NCBI GenBank assembly: GCA_000149225.2
Contig: CM000693.1
Location: forward strand, 682,001-746,000
Direction: 5' to 3'
Length of the DNA: 64,000 bases
DNA from: Lachancea kluyveri NRRL Y-12651
Taxonomy: Eukaryota; Ascomycota; Saccharomycetes; Saccharomycetales; Saccharomycetaceae
Every line of letters starts with the position of its first letter. Within the stretch, counting starts at the first letter, position 1. Positions 27,930 to 42,700 of the stretch are shown here, piece after piece. Both the position numbers and the translations under genes were made by a program. The notes under the pieces were generated by a model. It ran no database searches and was not told the DNA's origin. It saw only the letters and a program-made list of their open reading frames with translations.

Positions 27930-28388
27930 ATGAGCATAAGCTTCGAGGAAGCAGCGCAGAAGTTGGCAAGTTTGATACCATTATGCAACGAAAAGATAGA
28001 TGAACTGTCACAGGAGAACAAAAACAAGTTACTCAAGCTGCAAACTACGATAGATGAGAGCATACAATCAATCGAAAACATTTTATGTTCTGGCAAAAGT
28101 AAGAATGTGATGCGAGTTTCGGAAATGTTAAACGAGGACCCCACAGTTCGTCGTCCGTATAAAAAGTTTAGACGTACAGATTTCTATAGCACTAACTCTC
28201 CCTATCGCGATATGAAGGATAAAAGTGGATCCTTTAGGGTCGTTCCGCCAATTCCCTCGAGGAATGAATTTTTCACCAAGAACGCACAAAGAAGAAAGGA
28301 AGAAGACGCAGCTCAATTTCTACTGCAAAACCTGCCTCTCCTGGAAAACTTGAGAAATTTGAAACATCTCAATAATGGTGGGAAATAG
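27930..28388 (+). CDS. Unrecognised 152-residue protein
   Basis: An ATG frame of 152 codons with good yeast codon use, between LRP1 (divergent) and PEX3 (same strand). I do not recognise it. The first 50 residues (FEEAAQKLASLIPLCNEKID, then LSQENKNKLLKLQTTIDESI) should form a coiled coil. The middle is basic and aromatic (RRPYKKFRRTDFYSTNSPYR), then VVPPIPSRNEFF and a helical, charged C-terminus (RRKEEDAAQFLLQNLPLLEN). Size and make-up suggest a small coiled-coil subunit of a nuclear complex, but this is only inference. No gene is known to me at this place in the two S. cerevisiae blocks. Confidence 0.7.
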   Translation: MSISFEEAAQKLASLIPLCNEKIDELSQENKNKLLKLQTTIDESIQSIENILCSGKSKNVMRVSEMLNEDPTVRRPYKKFRRTDFYSTNSPYRDMKDKSGSFRVVPPIPSRNEFFTKNAQRRKEEDAAQFLLQNLPLLENLRNLKHLNNGGK

Positions 28389-28614
28389 GCTTCGACCAGG
28401 TTTCGAGATGGTGAATAAGGGCATTTTACGTCTATAGTTGCCTTTCGGGGTATAGATTTCCTTGATTTGTAAATACCGTATTAAGTAACAATTTCCCCAT
28501 AGGGAATCTAAAATCATTTTCTTGGAGATATCTCCCTTGAAAAGTCAATAGTAATTTGCTGAGGCTTCAGAGTTGATTGCTAAACATCACACAAAGCGAC
28601 ACAGACAGCTAGTA

Positions 28615-29979
28615 ATGGGTACCAGGAAAAGCTTGCTGCAGAGGCATAGAGGGAAACTAATTTTTTCGACTGCGCTTGCTGCAACGTTGTTTACAACTGG
28701 GTTTGTCGGTTTATTATTGATTAAAAGATGGTTGTATAAACAACAGTTGAAGATCACTGAGCAGCATTTTGTAAAAGAGCAAATCAAAAGGAGGTTTACA
28801 CAAACACAACAGGACTCGCTGTACACAATTTACGAATTGGTTCCTGTTTTAACCCTCGTCTTAAGTAAAGAGCTAGACGTGGACCAAATTGTCGCATCTT
28901 TAAAAGGTAAAAAATTGTCCAAGAAGTTATCCCGTGGTATTAGTGTCAACGAGAATGAGACCGATGGTCTATCATCTGGCATGAGTACTAGTGTTGCGGA
29001 ACAAGCATCCACCCCTATTTTACAGAATAATCTGCAGGGAAAATCTAAAGCTGAACTTTGGAATGAATTGAAGCTAAAAAGTTTGACAAAGTTATGCACC
29101 ATTGTGTACACTGTTTCTTCACTTTTGCTTTTGACAAGATTACAATTGAACATTTTGGCGAGAAGGGAGTACTTGGATACTGCAATTAAGATTGCAGTTG
29201 AAAAGGAGTCTGTCAGTAGCTCTTCATTGTTGTCCTGGATCACCAGCTTTTGGAAGGACTCGACACAAAACGCAGAGTCAGATGATCGTAAAGAAAAGGA
29301 ACAGGATGCAGGCACACTGAACGAACGAAGCAAAACAAGCTATATCAACGAACAAGCCTTCTTGTCTTTGTCCTGGTGGTTGTTGAATCGTGGTTGGCTA
29401 CAGTTTAAATCACTGGTCGAGAAGCAAATTTCTTTGCAGTTTAACGATCTAAATCCACGGGATACTTTGAGCCTGGACGAGTTTGGTGAAAAGTTATCGC
29501 ACGTTTTCCACGCCGTAAACCAAGAGCTATTTACCCAGACAGAATCACAACAGTTTTTACACAAGATACTGCTTCCAGAGCCAAATCTAGAGCAATTTGT
29601 ACTTCAACAAACTTTGGACCCAGAGGCCTTGAAACTACTGTACGATGACAACTCTGTGCTAAGAGAATTATTAAATGAAACCACCAAATGTGTCCAGTCA
29701 ACTGCATCGCTCATCGTCTTGGAGAGTTTGGTGAACGACGCCTTCCAGTACACCATGACACAAATTGACGGAAGCATTTCTAAAAAAAATAAAAGTTCAT
29801 CGGATGAAGAAGTGTCTAAATTCCAAGTCGCATTGTATTCAGTGACTTGTAAAGATTGCTGTAATGAGATGCTAAAAAGCGGTGTAGTATCTATGAACAA
29901 CGAATTTTTACAACACCTAGACGCGGTAGCCGAGCTAGATGATTTGAGCGCTAGTGTGTATAGCAACTTCGGCTTCTAA
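28615..29979 (+). CDS. PEX3: Pex3, peroxisomal membrane biogenesis protein
   Basis: This 454-residue protein matches Pex3 (YDR329C, 441 residues). The N-terminus has the basic targeting motif RKSLLQRHRGK followed by one membrane segment (about residues 16-36, FSTALAATLFTTGFVGLLL). Then comes the cytosolic helical domain that docks Pex19, with LYTIYELVPVLTLVL and LWNELKLKSLTKLCTIVYTV conserved. Pex3 is the membrane receptor for Pex19 and its cargo, and also binds Inp1 and Atg36. I start at the ATG at 28615-28617; the frame opens 14 codons earlier only from TTG. Confidence 0.93.
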   Translation: MGTRKSLLQRHRGKLIFSTALAATLFTTGFVGLLLIKRWLYKQQLKITEQHFVKEQIKRRFTQTQQDSLYTIYELVPVLTLVLSKELDVDQIVASLKGKKLSKKLSRGISVNENETDGLSSGMSTSVAEQASTPILQNNLQGKSKAELWNELKLKSLTKLCTIVYTVSSLLLLTRLQLNILARREYLDTAIKIAVEKESVSSSSLLSWITSFWKDSTQNAESDDRKEKEQDAGTLNERSKTSYINEQAFLSLSWWLLNRGWLQFKSLVEKQISLQFNDLNPRDTLSLDEFGEKLSHVFHAVNQELFTQTESQQFLHKILLPEPNLEQFVLQQTLDPEALKLLYDDNSVLRELLNETTKCVQSTASLIVLESLVNDAFQYTMTQIDGSISKKNKSSSDEEVSKFQVALYSVTCKDCCNEMLKSGVVSMNNEFLQHLDAVAELDDLSASVYSNFGF

Positions 29980-30398
29980 GTAGCCAAATAATTTTATCAT
30001 TTCATGGCTTTTATAGTTTCTGGGCATTAATGACATGAAACTTTCTGGAACCACTAGTAAAGAGAGATTCAAAACCTGCACCTTTTTTTTTTAACTGTCA
30101 TTTATATCATCGCGTTAATTTCATAGTCTTTGTATGCTCTTCATCCTAATATCTGATTGGAGAATTTTCGTTTGTATTGGGTTAAAGTACGGAAAGCCCA
30201 ATTCTAGACTTTCCGGGTTCAAACTGTTGCTTGCACTACCAATATCCCAATGTTTTACCAATACTATAATATTCTCGTATAAGAATACATACGTCCCCTA
30301 GAGAACTTTATGGGTGAAGGGAAAAGATCTTCAATACACAGCAGTAAAGTTGAGAATTAAATCATCGAAAGGACAAAAAAAGGATTACTCACCTCATA
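29980..30398. other. PEX3-SKP1 intergenic region
   Basis: A 419-base gap with the PEX3 3' flank and the SKP1 promoter. A T-rich tract lies near 30083. No gene is seen. Confidence 0.5.
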
Positions 30399-30944
30399 AT
30401 GGCCAAGAATAATAACCAGAACGTGGTTCTAGTCTCTGTGGAAGGCGAAAGATTTACCGTGGAGAGGAAAATTGCTGAGCGCTCTCTATTGTTAAAGAAT
30501 TACTTGAATGACATGCATGACACCAATCTACAAGGTGACAACAGTGACTCTGAGGATGAAGACGAAGAGGATGACGAGGAAATTGTTATGCCTGTTCCAA
30601 ACGTAAGATCATCCGTTTTGCAAAAGGTTATAGAATGGGCTGAACACCACAAAGATTCCAACTTCCCCGATGAAGATGACGATGACTCCAGGAAATCCGC
30701 ACCAGTAGACGCCTGGGATCGTGAATTTTTGAAGGTCGACCAAGAAATGCTTTATGAGATAATTTTGGCTGCCAACTACTTGAATATCAAACCATTATTG
30801 GACGCCGGTTGTAAAGTTGTCGCCGAGATGATTAGGGGCAGAACTCCAGAAGAGATCAGAAAAACCTTTAACATTGTGAGCGACTTCACTCCAGAAGAAG
30901 AAGCTGCTATTAGACGTGAAAATGAATGGGCTGAAGACCGTTAG
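30399..30944 (+). CDS. SKP1: Skp1, SCF ubiquitin ligase and kinetochore adaptor
   Basis: This 181-residue protein matches Skp1 (YDR328C, 194 residues) at high identity. The BTB/POZ fold starts [20 protein letters not shown]. An acidic insertion (about residues 48-65) is shorter than in S. cerevisiae. The family C-terminus is nearly invariant: [38 protein letters not shown]. Skp1 bridges F-box proteins to the cullin Cdc53 in SCF ligases, and also acts in CBF3 at centromeres and with Rav1/Rav2. Confidence 0.98.
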   Translation: MAKNNNQNVVLVSVEGERFTVERKIAERSLLLKNYLNDMHDTNLQGDNSDSEDEDEEDDEEIVMPVPNVRSSVLQKVIEWAEHHKDSNFPDEDDDDSRKSAPVDAWDREFLKVDQEMLYEIILAANYLNIKPLLDAGCKVVAEMIRGRTPEEIRKTFNIVSDFTPEEEAAIRRENEWAEDR

Positions 30945-35419
<4,475 letters not shown>

Positions 35420-35461
35420 AAACAAGCAAAAATGTAAAGAGCATTTCGTAGTTATAAATCG

Positions 35462-35480
35462 TTTTTTTTTTTTTTTTTTT
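35462..35480 (+). repeat. T19 homopolymer
   Basis: Nineteen T residues in the 3' flank of the LAM gene, followed by AAAATTT. This is probably part of the 3' end or a nucleosome-free region. Confidence 0.85.
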
Positions 35481-35532
35481 AAAATTTCCAAGCTTTGTAT
35501 GGCTTATTTGTTTTTTTTGGAGTGAATAATAA

Positions 35533-35558
35533 TGACGTTTAAACGTCAGAGCGGCTAA
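35533..35558. promoter_or_regulatory. 16-bp palindrome and URS1-like site upstream of SAE3
   Basis: TGACGTTTAAACGTCA (35533-35548) is a perfect palindrome with a TGACGT half-site at each end, the shape of a bZIP site. GCGGCTAA follows at 35551-35558; its reverse TTAGCCGC matches most of the meiotic URS1 element (TAGCCGCCGA) bound by Ume6. Both lie 90-120 bases before the ATG of SAE3, a meiosis-specific gene in S. cerevisiae. Confidence 0.55.
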
Positions 35559-35650
35559 TATGCGATAGAATTAACCTCAAAAATATAAAAACCCTAAGAG
35601 AGGCATCTTCAGGGATCTATAACAAGTTCATTACGGGCAACTAAAGTACG

Positions 35651-36003
35651 ATGAACAGCATTCAAACCAGAATCGACAGAAAGACTCATCGCTTAAAAGG
35701 GCTAAAGGCGGATTGCTCAGAGTTAGAGAAAAATTATAAGCAACTCTGCAAAGAGAAAAAAATGTATGTAACAAAGACATTGAATTTACGAAAGCATTTC
35801 TTTTAATTTTTGACTTATTAACTCTGGTTACTACCAGAAGCCTATCTTCCGAGGCCTTGGTTAAGGATCATATCTCCCAGCTAAAAACCTATAATGAACT
35901 ACGAGATGCAGGCTTAAAGTTGGCACAGCTCGTTGCAGACCAGAAGATGTGCAAATTGAAGGATGTTTTTGAAGAGATGGGCTTTGAGATGAATGACAAT
36001 TAG
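35651..36003 (+). CDS. SAE3: Sae3, meiotic recombination mediator, one intron
   Basis: Two exons, 35651-35763 and 35838-36003, give a 92-residue protein (S. cerevisiae Sae3, YHR079C-A, is 91 residues and also spliced). The intron at 35764-35837 (74 bases) has GTATGT at its 5' end, a TATTAAC branch sequence and CAG at its 3' end. Exon 1 encodes a charged helix (RLKGLKADCSELEKNYKQLC). Exon 2 has the Swi5-family signature VKDHISQLKTYNELRDAGLK and ends VFEEMGFEMNDN. Sae3 joins Mei5 to load Dmc1 on single-stranded DNA during meiosis. Without the intron neither exon makes a recognisable gene. It lies 238 bases upstream of IRE1 on the same strand, as in S. cerevisiae. Confidence 0.93.
35764..35837 (+). 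other. Intron of SAE3
   Basis: A 74-base intron: GTATGT donor, TATTAAC branch site near 35817, and acceptor AG at 35836-35837. It is phase 2 after codon 37, and unspliced reading hits a stop within 15 codons. Confidence 0.9.
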
Positions 36004-36241
36004 ATGGGGTATGCCTCCATAATCGATGCAGCTCTGTTATTTGTCTTGGATGTTTTCCAGTATGATGCTCAAGTGCATGTTTATCACTTTAAACGTATAA
36101 TATATTTATCGAAGGGTTGATTCTCAACGAATGCTCAATTTTTCACCTTAGACCAGAAAGAGTGGCCCATTCTATCGGTAACCAATAGTTATTTCAAAAT
36201 AATCACATCTGAAGTTATCTTAACCGAAGCTGTTTTAAACA

Positions 36242-39200
36242 ATGAAGAAGCCAAGGCGTTTATCCTTGCTTATACTGTTTATATGGCTGTCGTTGTCTTT
36301 GCCAACCTTTGCTCAAGCGGACTGGTTTCGCTCGATACGGGGAAAGAGTGACATCGAAAGTGTTAGTGGGGACCCTAACTCATCACCGTATGTAGAACTT
36401 CAGAAAACAATATCAGGTGCTACAATCCTTCAACAAAAGAGACTAGAAGACGTCAATTCTGAAGTTCATGTCGCCAAACCAACAGCTTTTCAAAAAAGGA
36501 AAAGTCAGGCTACACCGTTTACCCACCACCCGAGCTCAGAAAAGCATAAAGTGACCCCAGTGTTATTTCAGCGGAAAAGAAGTCAAGCAACACCGCTGAT
36601 AGCATCGAAGCCATCACCGTTATCAGGAAAGCTTATAGGAAGTTTACCTTTGGATCCTCCTCCAAGATCTATGCTATCACTAAGTACTAATCGGAAAAAC
36701 TTAGAGAGCCTTACCTTGGCCCAACTACTAATAGTAACAGACATCGAGGGTGGAATTCATGCATTAAATAGACAAAATGGAGAGGTACTGTGGTCTATTA
36801 ATAACACCAACTTCCCACCATTGATAAAAGTCACGGAGCCGTTACACATGGCTAATGAGACGCTTATTGTCGAACCGTATGGAGACGGCAACTTGTACTA
36901 CTTCAGCACTTATCAAGGGCTGCAAAAACTTCCGGTATCTATTAAACAGTTGATCAATGCGTCGCCACTCGACCTGAAAACACACATTGTAGCGGATGGT
37001 TCAGGCACTATCGTAGAAGATGAAAAGATTTATACAGGATCCAGAAAATCTGCAGTCTACACAATTGATGCTTTAACAGGAGAGATAATATCCGCTTATG
37101 GCCCAGGTACTGAAAATAGAAGCTATAAACAATCTGGCGCCAATTGCACAAAGACGTTTCAAGCAGAAGGTTGTGAAAACGTTTTAGTGATTGGAAAGAC
37201 AATTTATGAACTGAGCATCCATTCGAAGGAGGGTACAATTTACAATGTCACCTACGCAACCTGGCAGCACAATTCGGTTGATAACCATTTGGCAATTCAA
37301 AACGACAATTCACAAGATGGGATTTATATCGCACCATTCAGGGATAAGTCTCTTTTGGCTATTGATTCGGATTTCAGGATAGCGAAGTGGGTTTCCCTTC
37401 ATTTTCCAGGTATCATCAATAATGTCTTTGATATCTTTTTGGATCATAAAACCAGTGAAAAAATCTTGCTCCCACATCCGTTAAAGGCCGTCGATGACTT
37501 TGATGAAGAAATCCGCGTTTACTTAGATCAAACTGAAAACAGATCGTGGTTTGCTATGTCTAGTGATTATTTCCCGTCGCTGGTAGACTCTGCGCCTACT
37601 TCCAAATATAGTTTAAGCGAGCGGTGGAGGATTCCCACAATTTTTGATAACGAAGAGTTGTTTAAGACGGCAGTAACAGGTGTCCATAGTTTACATGACC
37701 TACAGTTTGAAGAGTTTTTTGTAAATGGAGAACAATATGATTCTTTGTCTGAAAGCAATAGGCTGCTGTTAGATTCTTCTCCAGAAGAGCAGTTGGTTAA
37801 GGATAGTAATAAGGCTGATAGATTTTCATCCAACGCTTTGGAAAAGTACGTTTCGCCGGAAGATGTTTTCGCATACAAGCTGAAAGTGCAAGAAGAATTA
37901 GCCCGTGAAATCTTGAAGAAAAACAGCAACTCCATAACTCATGCAGTTGCGAGATTTATTTATCGAATAGTGGAAAGTGGGTTGATTTTAGTCTTTTCCT
38001 TTGTAGTAATCGTTTCACTATCAAAGCTGAAGATTATACCACCCCTTCACGTTTTATTGGAAAAGAGCGGAGTAATACCCAAACAACAGTTAGCAACAAC
38101 TAATGTTGAGATTCACGAGGAACCCGAGGAGAAAAAAAATCCAGTGGTTTTTAGTGAAACTATTACAAAACATGTCAAGATCGTGGAGCCCGAAGGGAAA
38201 GCAGAGGAAGAAAAGATGGAAGAGCCTGGCAGGGAAGAGAATAGTAGTGAAAAGAAGAAAAGGAAAAGAGGTAACAGGGGAGGGAAAAAGAACAAAAAGA
38301 AAGTCCCTCAAACAGAAAATGGGTTACAAGATCTCAAAGATTTTGAGTTTGAGAGTGAACTGAAGCATTTGACGATCTCAGAAAAGGTTCTGGGCTACGG
38401 GTCATCTGGTACTGTTGTCTTCCAGGGCAGCTTTCAACACAGACCAGTTGCTGTTAAGAGAATGTTGATTGATTTTTACGATGTTGCCTCTCACGAAATC
38501 AACCTTTTAACCGAAAGCGACGATCACCCTAATGTGATCAGGTATTACTGCTCCGAAATTACCACAAGGTTTTTGTACATTGCATTGGAGCTTTGTACAG
38601 CCACCTTGGAAGACGTTATTGAGTTAAAAAAGGATCCCCACAAGTATGCAGATCTTCAAAAGAAGGCAGACCCTGTAAACATTCTTTATCAGATAGGATC
38701 AGGTGTTGCTCATCTGCATTCTTTGAAGATTGTACACAGAGACTTAAAACCACAGAACATACTGATTGCTCCTCCAAAAAAGTACCTGCACTCCAATAAT
38801 GTCGAGCAGGCTAGCTTAAGAGTCTTGATTTCCGATTTTGGCCTTTGTAAAAAGCTTGAAGCTGACGAATCTTCATTCAGAACCAACACTATCAACGCAG
38901 CTGGTACTAGTGGTTGGAGAGCCCCTGAACTTCTGAATGAATCCTCATCACTCTTTGATTCTTCTGATGATCAAGACTCGTTTAACAACACAAGCACTAG
39001 AACCAATGGCTCCTCCGAACCAGTTGTTTACGACCCAATAACCAAACAGAGATTAACTAGGGCTATAGACATTTTCTCCCTAGGTTGTGTTTTTTACTAC
39101 GTTTTATCAAAAGGCAAACATCCATTTGGTGAGAGGTTTTTGAGAGAAGGTAACATTATTAGGGGTGAATGCACATTCGCTGATCTTGGAAAGTGTTTAA

Positions 39201-39709
39201 GGGAAAGATCTTTGGTAGTCGAAGCAAAAGATTTGATTAGCCAGATGATATCTCAAGATCCTATGAAAAGGCCTTCCGCAACACAAATTTTAAAGCATCC
39301 ATTGTTCTGGTCCATCGCAAGAAAACTAGAGTTTTTGTTGAAAGTTAGCGACAGGTTTGAGGTTGAAAGAAGAGATCCACCTAGTCCATTGTTGTTAAAA
39401 CTTGAAGCAGTTTCCAAGAGTGTGATACCTAATAGGGATTGGACCGTCAAATTCGACAAATCATTTATGGATAACTTGGGAAAGTACAGGAAGTATCATG
39501 GAGAAAGGTTGATGGACTTGCTAAGAGCATTTAGAAACAAGTACCATCATTTCATGGATCTTCCAGATGACTTAGCAGAGATGATGGGTCCAATCCCAGA
39601 GGGCTTTTACTTTTACTTTGTTAGAAGATTTCCTAATCTTTTGATGGAAATTTATTTTGTGGTAAACGAAAATTTGAAAGATGATCAAATTTTGAATGAT
39701 TTTTTCTAA
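36242..39709 (+). CDS. IRE1: Ire1, unfolded protein response kinase/RNase
   Basis: This 1155-residue protein matches Ire1 (YHR079C, 1115 residues). A basic start and signal peptide (RRLSLLILFIWLSLSL) lead into the luminal sensor domain (about 150-560), whose start ALNRQNGEVLWSINN is typical. One membrane helix spans about 578-597 (LILVFSFVVIVSL). A basic linker (KKKRKRGNRGGKKNKKK) follows, which in S. cerevisiae binds HAC1 mRNA and carries the nuclear localisation signal. The kinase domain has GYGSSGTVVF, VAVKRM, HRDLKPQNIL (about 832), SDFGLCKKL (about 865) and GTSGWRAPEL. The KEN ribonuclease domain ends the protein (FPNLLMEIYFVV). Active Ire1 starts the non-spliceosomal splicing of HAC1 mRNA. 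It is convergent with YCG1, 84 bases apart. Confidence 0.97.
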   Translation: MKKPRRLSLLILFIWLSLSLPTFAQADWFRSIRGKSDIESVSGDPNSSPYVELQKTISGATILQQKRLEDVNSEVHVAKPTAFQKRKSQATPFTHHPSSEKHKVTPVLFQRKRSQATPLIASKPSPLSGKLIGSLPLDPPPRSMLSLSTNRKNLESLTLAQLLIVTDIEGGIHALNRQNGEVLWSINNTNFPPLIKVTEPLHMANETLIVEPYGDGNLYYFSTYQGLQKLPVSIKQLINASPLDLKTHIVADGSGTIVEDEKIYTGSRKSAVYTIDALTGEIISAYGPGTENRSYKQSGANCTKTFQAEGCENVLVIGKTIYELSIHSKEGTIYNVTYATWQHNSVDNHLAIQNDNSQDGIYIAPFRDKSLLAIDSDFRIAKWVSLHFPGIINNVFDIFLDHKTSEKILLPHPLKAVDDFDEEIRVYLDQTENRSWFAMSSDYFPSLVDSAPTSKYSLSERWRIPTIFDNEELFKTAVTGVHSLHDLQFEEFFVNGEQYDSLSESNRLLLDSSPEEQLVKDSNKADRFSSNALEKYVSPEDVFAYKLKVQEELAREILKKNSNSITHAVARFIYRIVESGLILVFSFVVIVSLSKLKIIPPLHVLLEKSGVIPKQQLATTNVEIHEEPEEKKNPVVFSETITKHVKIVEPEGKAEEEKMEEPGREENSSEKKKRKRGNRGGKKNKKKVPQTENGLQDLKDFEFESELKHLTISEKVLGYGSSGTVVFQGSFQHRPVAVKRMLIDFYDVASHEINLLTESDDHPNVIRYYCSEITTRFLYIALELCTATLEDVIELKKDPHKYADLQKKADPVNILYQIGSGVAHLHSLKIVHRDLKPQNILIAPPKKYLHSNNVEQASLRVLISDFGLCKKLEADESSFRTNTINAAGTSGWRAPELLNESSSLFDSSDDQDSFNNTSTRTNGSSEPVVYDPITKQRLTRAIDIFSLGCVFYYVLSKGKHPFGERFLREGNIIRGECTFADLGKCLRERSLVVEAKDLISQMISQDPMKRPSATQILKHPLFWSIARKLEFLLKVSDRFEVERRDPPSPLLLKLEAVSKSVIPNRDWTVKFDKSFMDNLGKYRKYHGERLMDLLRAFRNKYHHFMDLPDDLAEMMGPIPEGFYFYFVRRFPNLLMEIYFVVNENLKDDQILNDFF

Positions 39710-39793
39710 TATTTGAAAACTATTTCATCTTAGTAGCATTTTGGCATGTACATTATTTAACTTTGGTTTCACAAAACTGCATCATATTTGTAT

Positions 39794-42700
39794 CTAGGTT
39801 TCATGATAAGATTCATCACTGGCAGTTTGACCATCGTCGCGTTCACTATCTTCAGGAAGGATGAAACTAACATTCTTGTTCGGTTTCTCTACGGCAGAGG
39901 AAGTACTTATTTCTTCAATTTCGTCTACTCTTTTCCGCTTACGGCTTCTGATTGCTCTTGCTTCACCAGAAGCGGAACTTTCAACCTCTTCCAATAATGA
40001 AGATACTGGATTCGAATTATCATGGGAGCTCGTCAAATCACCAGAAAGCATCGGAGCATCCTGTGTCTGTGATAAAACACTACTTGTATTTTCGGAGCCA
40101 GCCTCCTTGCTGCAAGCTATGGCACTTTCGGCAGTGACATCACCCGTAGACTCTAAGATCATGGAGTATTGGTCGTCACTATCGCTGGAATCATTTTTAG
40201 TTTGATTGGTTTCATTTTGTTCCTTTTCTGATATGACCTCCCTTAAGGTAATCAAGAACTTGTTAAGCGAATTTTTGCTAACATTATCGATACTGTCATT
40301 CTCTAAAATGTCTTCAACAAACTCAGAAATTTCTCTCAATTTGGAGGTATCGTTTTCAATGGCCACAACGAAACGATTGATATTTGTTAATATCATCTTT
40401 TTAACGTCTTTTCGTTCAAATCGATAATATAACTTCAAGACGCTTAAAAGAAAATCTATCTGGACGTCATTTTGGCTGAAAGATTTTTCTGTTTGATGTA
40501 CTAGTCTTGTAGGATCAGTCCAGTGTATTAGCTGTTGGAAAATTACACTCGGTTTCAACATGGTGTTCAAAGATGTATCTTCTTCTTCACTACTTTGCAA
40601 ATCATCCCATAACATGGACAATCTAAGCAGAACGTCTGCTGCGACACGAGACATCCTTTGTTGATGATGGATGTGGGAAAAACAATACACTGGTAAGCAA
40701 AATGCAAAAGCTTGGACCAAAGCTTCATTTTTCGTATTTGCTGGTGAAAAGTAGGACAGCACTAATGTTTCGAATAGGTCATCATCAATAAAAACGTCAC
40801 CTAGAAACAACTTGCACAGACCTTCTGCAGCAATGGCTTGGCACTGAGGTAGCTCTTGGTTTTTTAGAATTTTGTAGAAAATTTTGTGCAGTGATATGGA
40901 GTCAACTTTACCTTCACCGTCAACAACTTTTGTACCATGTACGGAGAAAATGTCAACAATTACCTGCAACGCGATGTATTTTAAGCTGGCGTTACCCTTC
41001 GAAACACACATACCAAGGATGTACATGTTTTCAGTTGCCAACTGAATATCTAAGAGGCAGCATAAGCCCAAGTTTCGTACGCCTAATTCTCTAATTTCAG
41101 GTTGCGTGTTACGAACAGCAGGTGTGATTAAAGTATCGATTAAAGAGGATATCATGATGTTCTGTTCCAGTGATGTGTTTACTAGCTCCAACATATAGCG
41201 AGATATTGTTAAGCAGACCAGCAGTATTTCAGGACGTGCCTGTTTTTCCTCAGGTGGTATTTTAGGGGTATTGGATTCCGATTCGGTGTTACCATCACCA
41301 TGGACCAGATTTTCCACTGCAGAATGAAAGGATTCTATGGCATCATTATCATCATCACTCTCATCGTTGGCTTTTGACTTTTCTAACTCTTCTTCAAGCT
41401 CTTGTTTTTCAATGTCATCATCTCTGATATCCGTGATGATTTCTACCGTCATCGTTATAAAATCCCTTTCGTTTATAGACAAAACTTTTAAAACCTTTAA
41501 GCTTATTTTGACCAATGGCTCTGATAACCTATACTTTGCTAATGCATTTCTGATCACGTTTAACATAGCACGCCTGCCGATTTCATCACTGAAATCATAC
41601 TTGTAAGCTATCTCTAGCAATTGTTGGATAACAAAGTTCAGGTGAGGTTTATCGCTATTTGAAATGGATTTATCAGTAAATCTTTGGTCAATGTACCTCT
41701 GGATGACATCCGCCAGTTTTGCTGCCTCAAGAAAATTTTGGTCAATTATTTCGAGTAGCTCGTTTGCTATGCAGTGGTTATGAAAACATTTCAACAGAAA
41801 CACAGTTTCTACGGTAAAATCATTCCAAACTTCTTGCGGAAATTTAATTTTGGAAATTATATCTCTTCTATATTGAAATAATGCTTCCATAGCCTTCTCG
41901 GAGATTTCACTCTTTGTTACATCCAATTTCTCTAACAGCTCAATAATATCACCATCGACCATATTCAGCCAGTCATAGGAAATCAATTTGGAGCATGCTT
42001 GTCGAACACTATCCTCCCTATCCTCTAGACCCCACTTCACTAGTTGATTGATGACTTGTGTTTCCAACTGGACGAAGGTTTGCGGCCCCATCGTCTTTAG
42101 AATACGGGAATACACTAACCTTCTATTTACCACGTTAATGTCACGAGCCCTTCCCAAAATATGATTTCTCGTCATTTTGTTGTTAACAAGATTTAACATA
42201 GCGGCCCTACGGACCTCGGCACTCGGGTCATTTTGAATCGAACTCAGCAACCGTTGTGTAGCATCGTCGATATTATCACCAGCGTTTTCGTCATCCTGAA
42301 ACTTTGTCAGGCAAAAAATCGCTTGAATTCTTACATTGGGTTCCTTGTCGTAGATTCTTTTGTTCAAAGACCACATCATTAAATTGTACAAATCTTCAGC
42401 AATTTCACCCATATTGTCCATGATCACCGCGATTAACTGAGTAACACGATACCTAACGTTCTTATCCTTTGACTCGACGCCCCTAAGAATATGTCTGATG
42501 AACTGGTCGATAAAACTCGAGAAAACATCTTCTAGCTCTGTATTCACCTCGCCGGATTGTCTTTGGTTTTCGATGTCCTTTTCATTACTCGCGATAAATG
42601 CTGCTACTAGTCTAACAATTCTGTCGCCTATTATTTCGCTCTTTTTCAAGGGTAGGATTTTGGTTACCAGTTTATTGAAGAAGTAGCTGAAGACTTCTCC

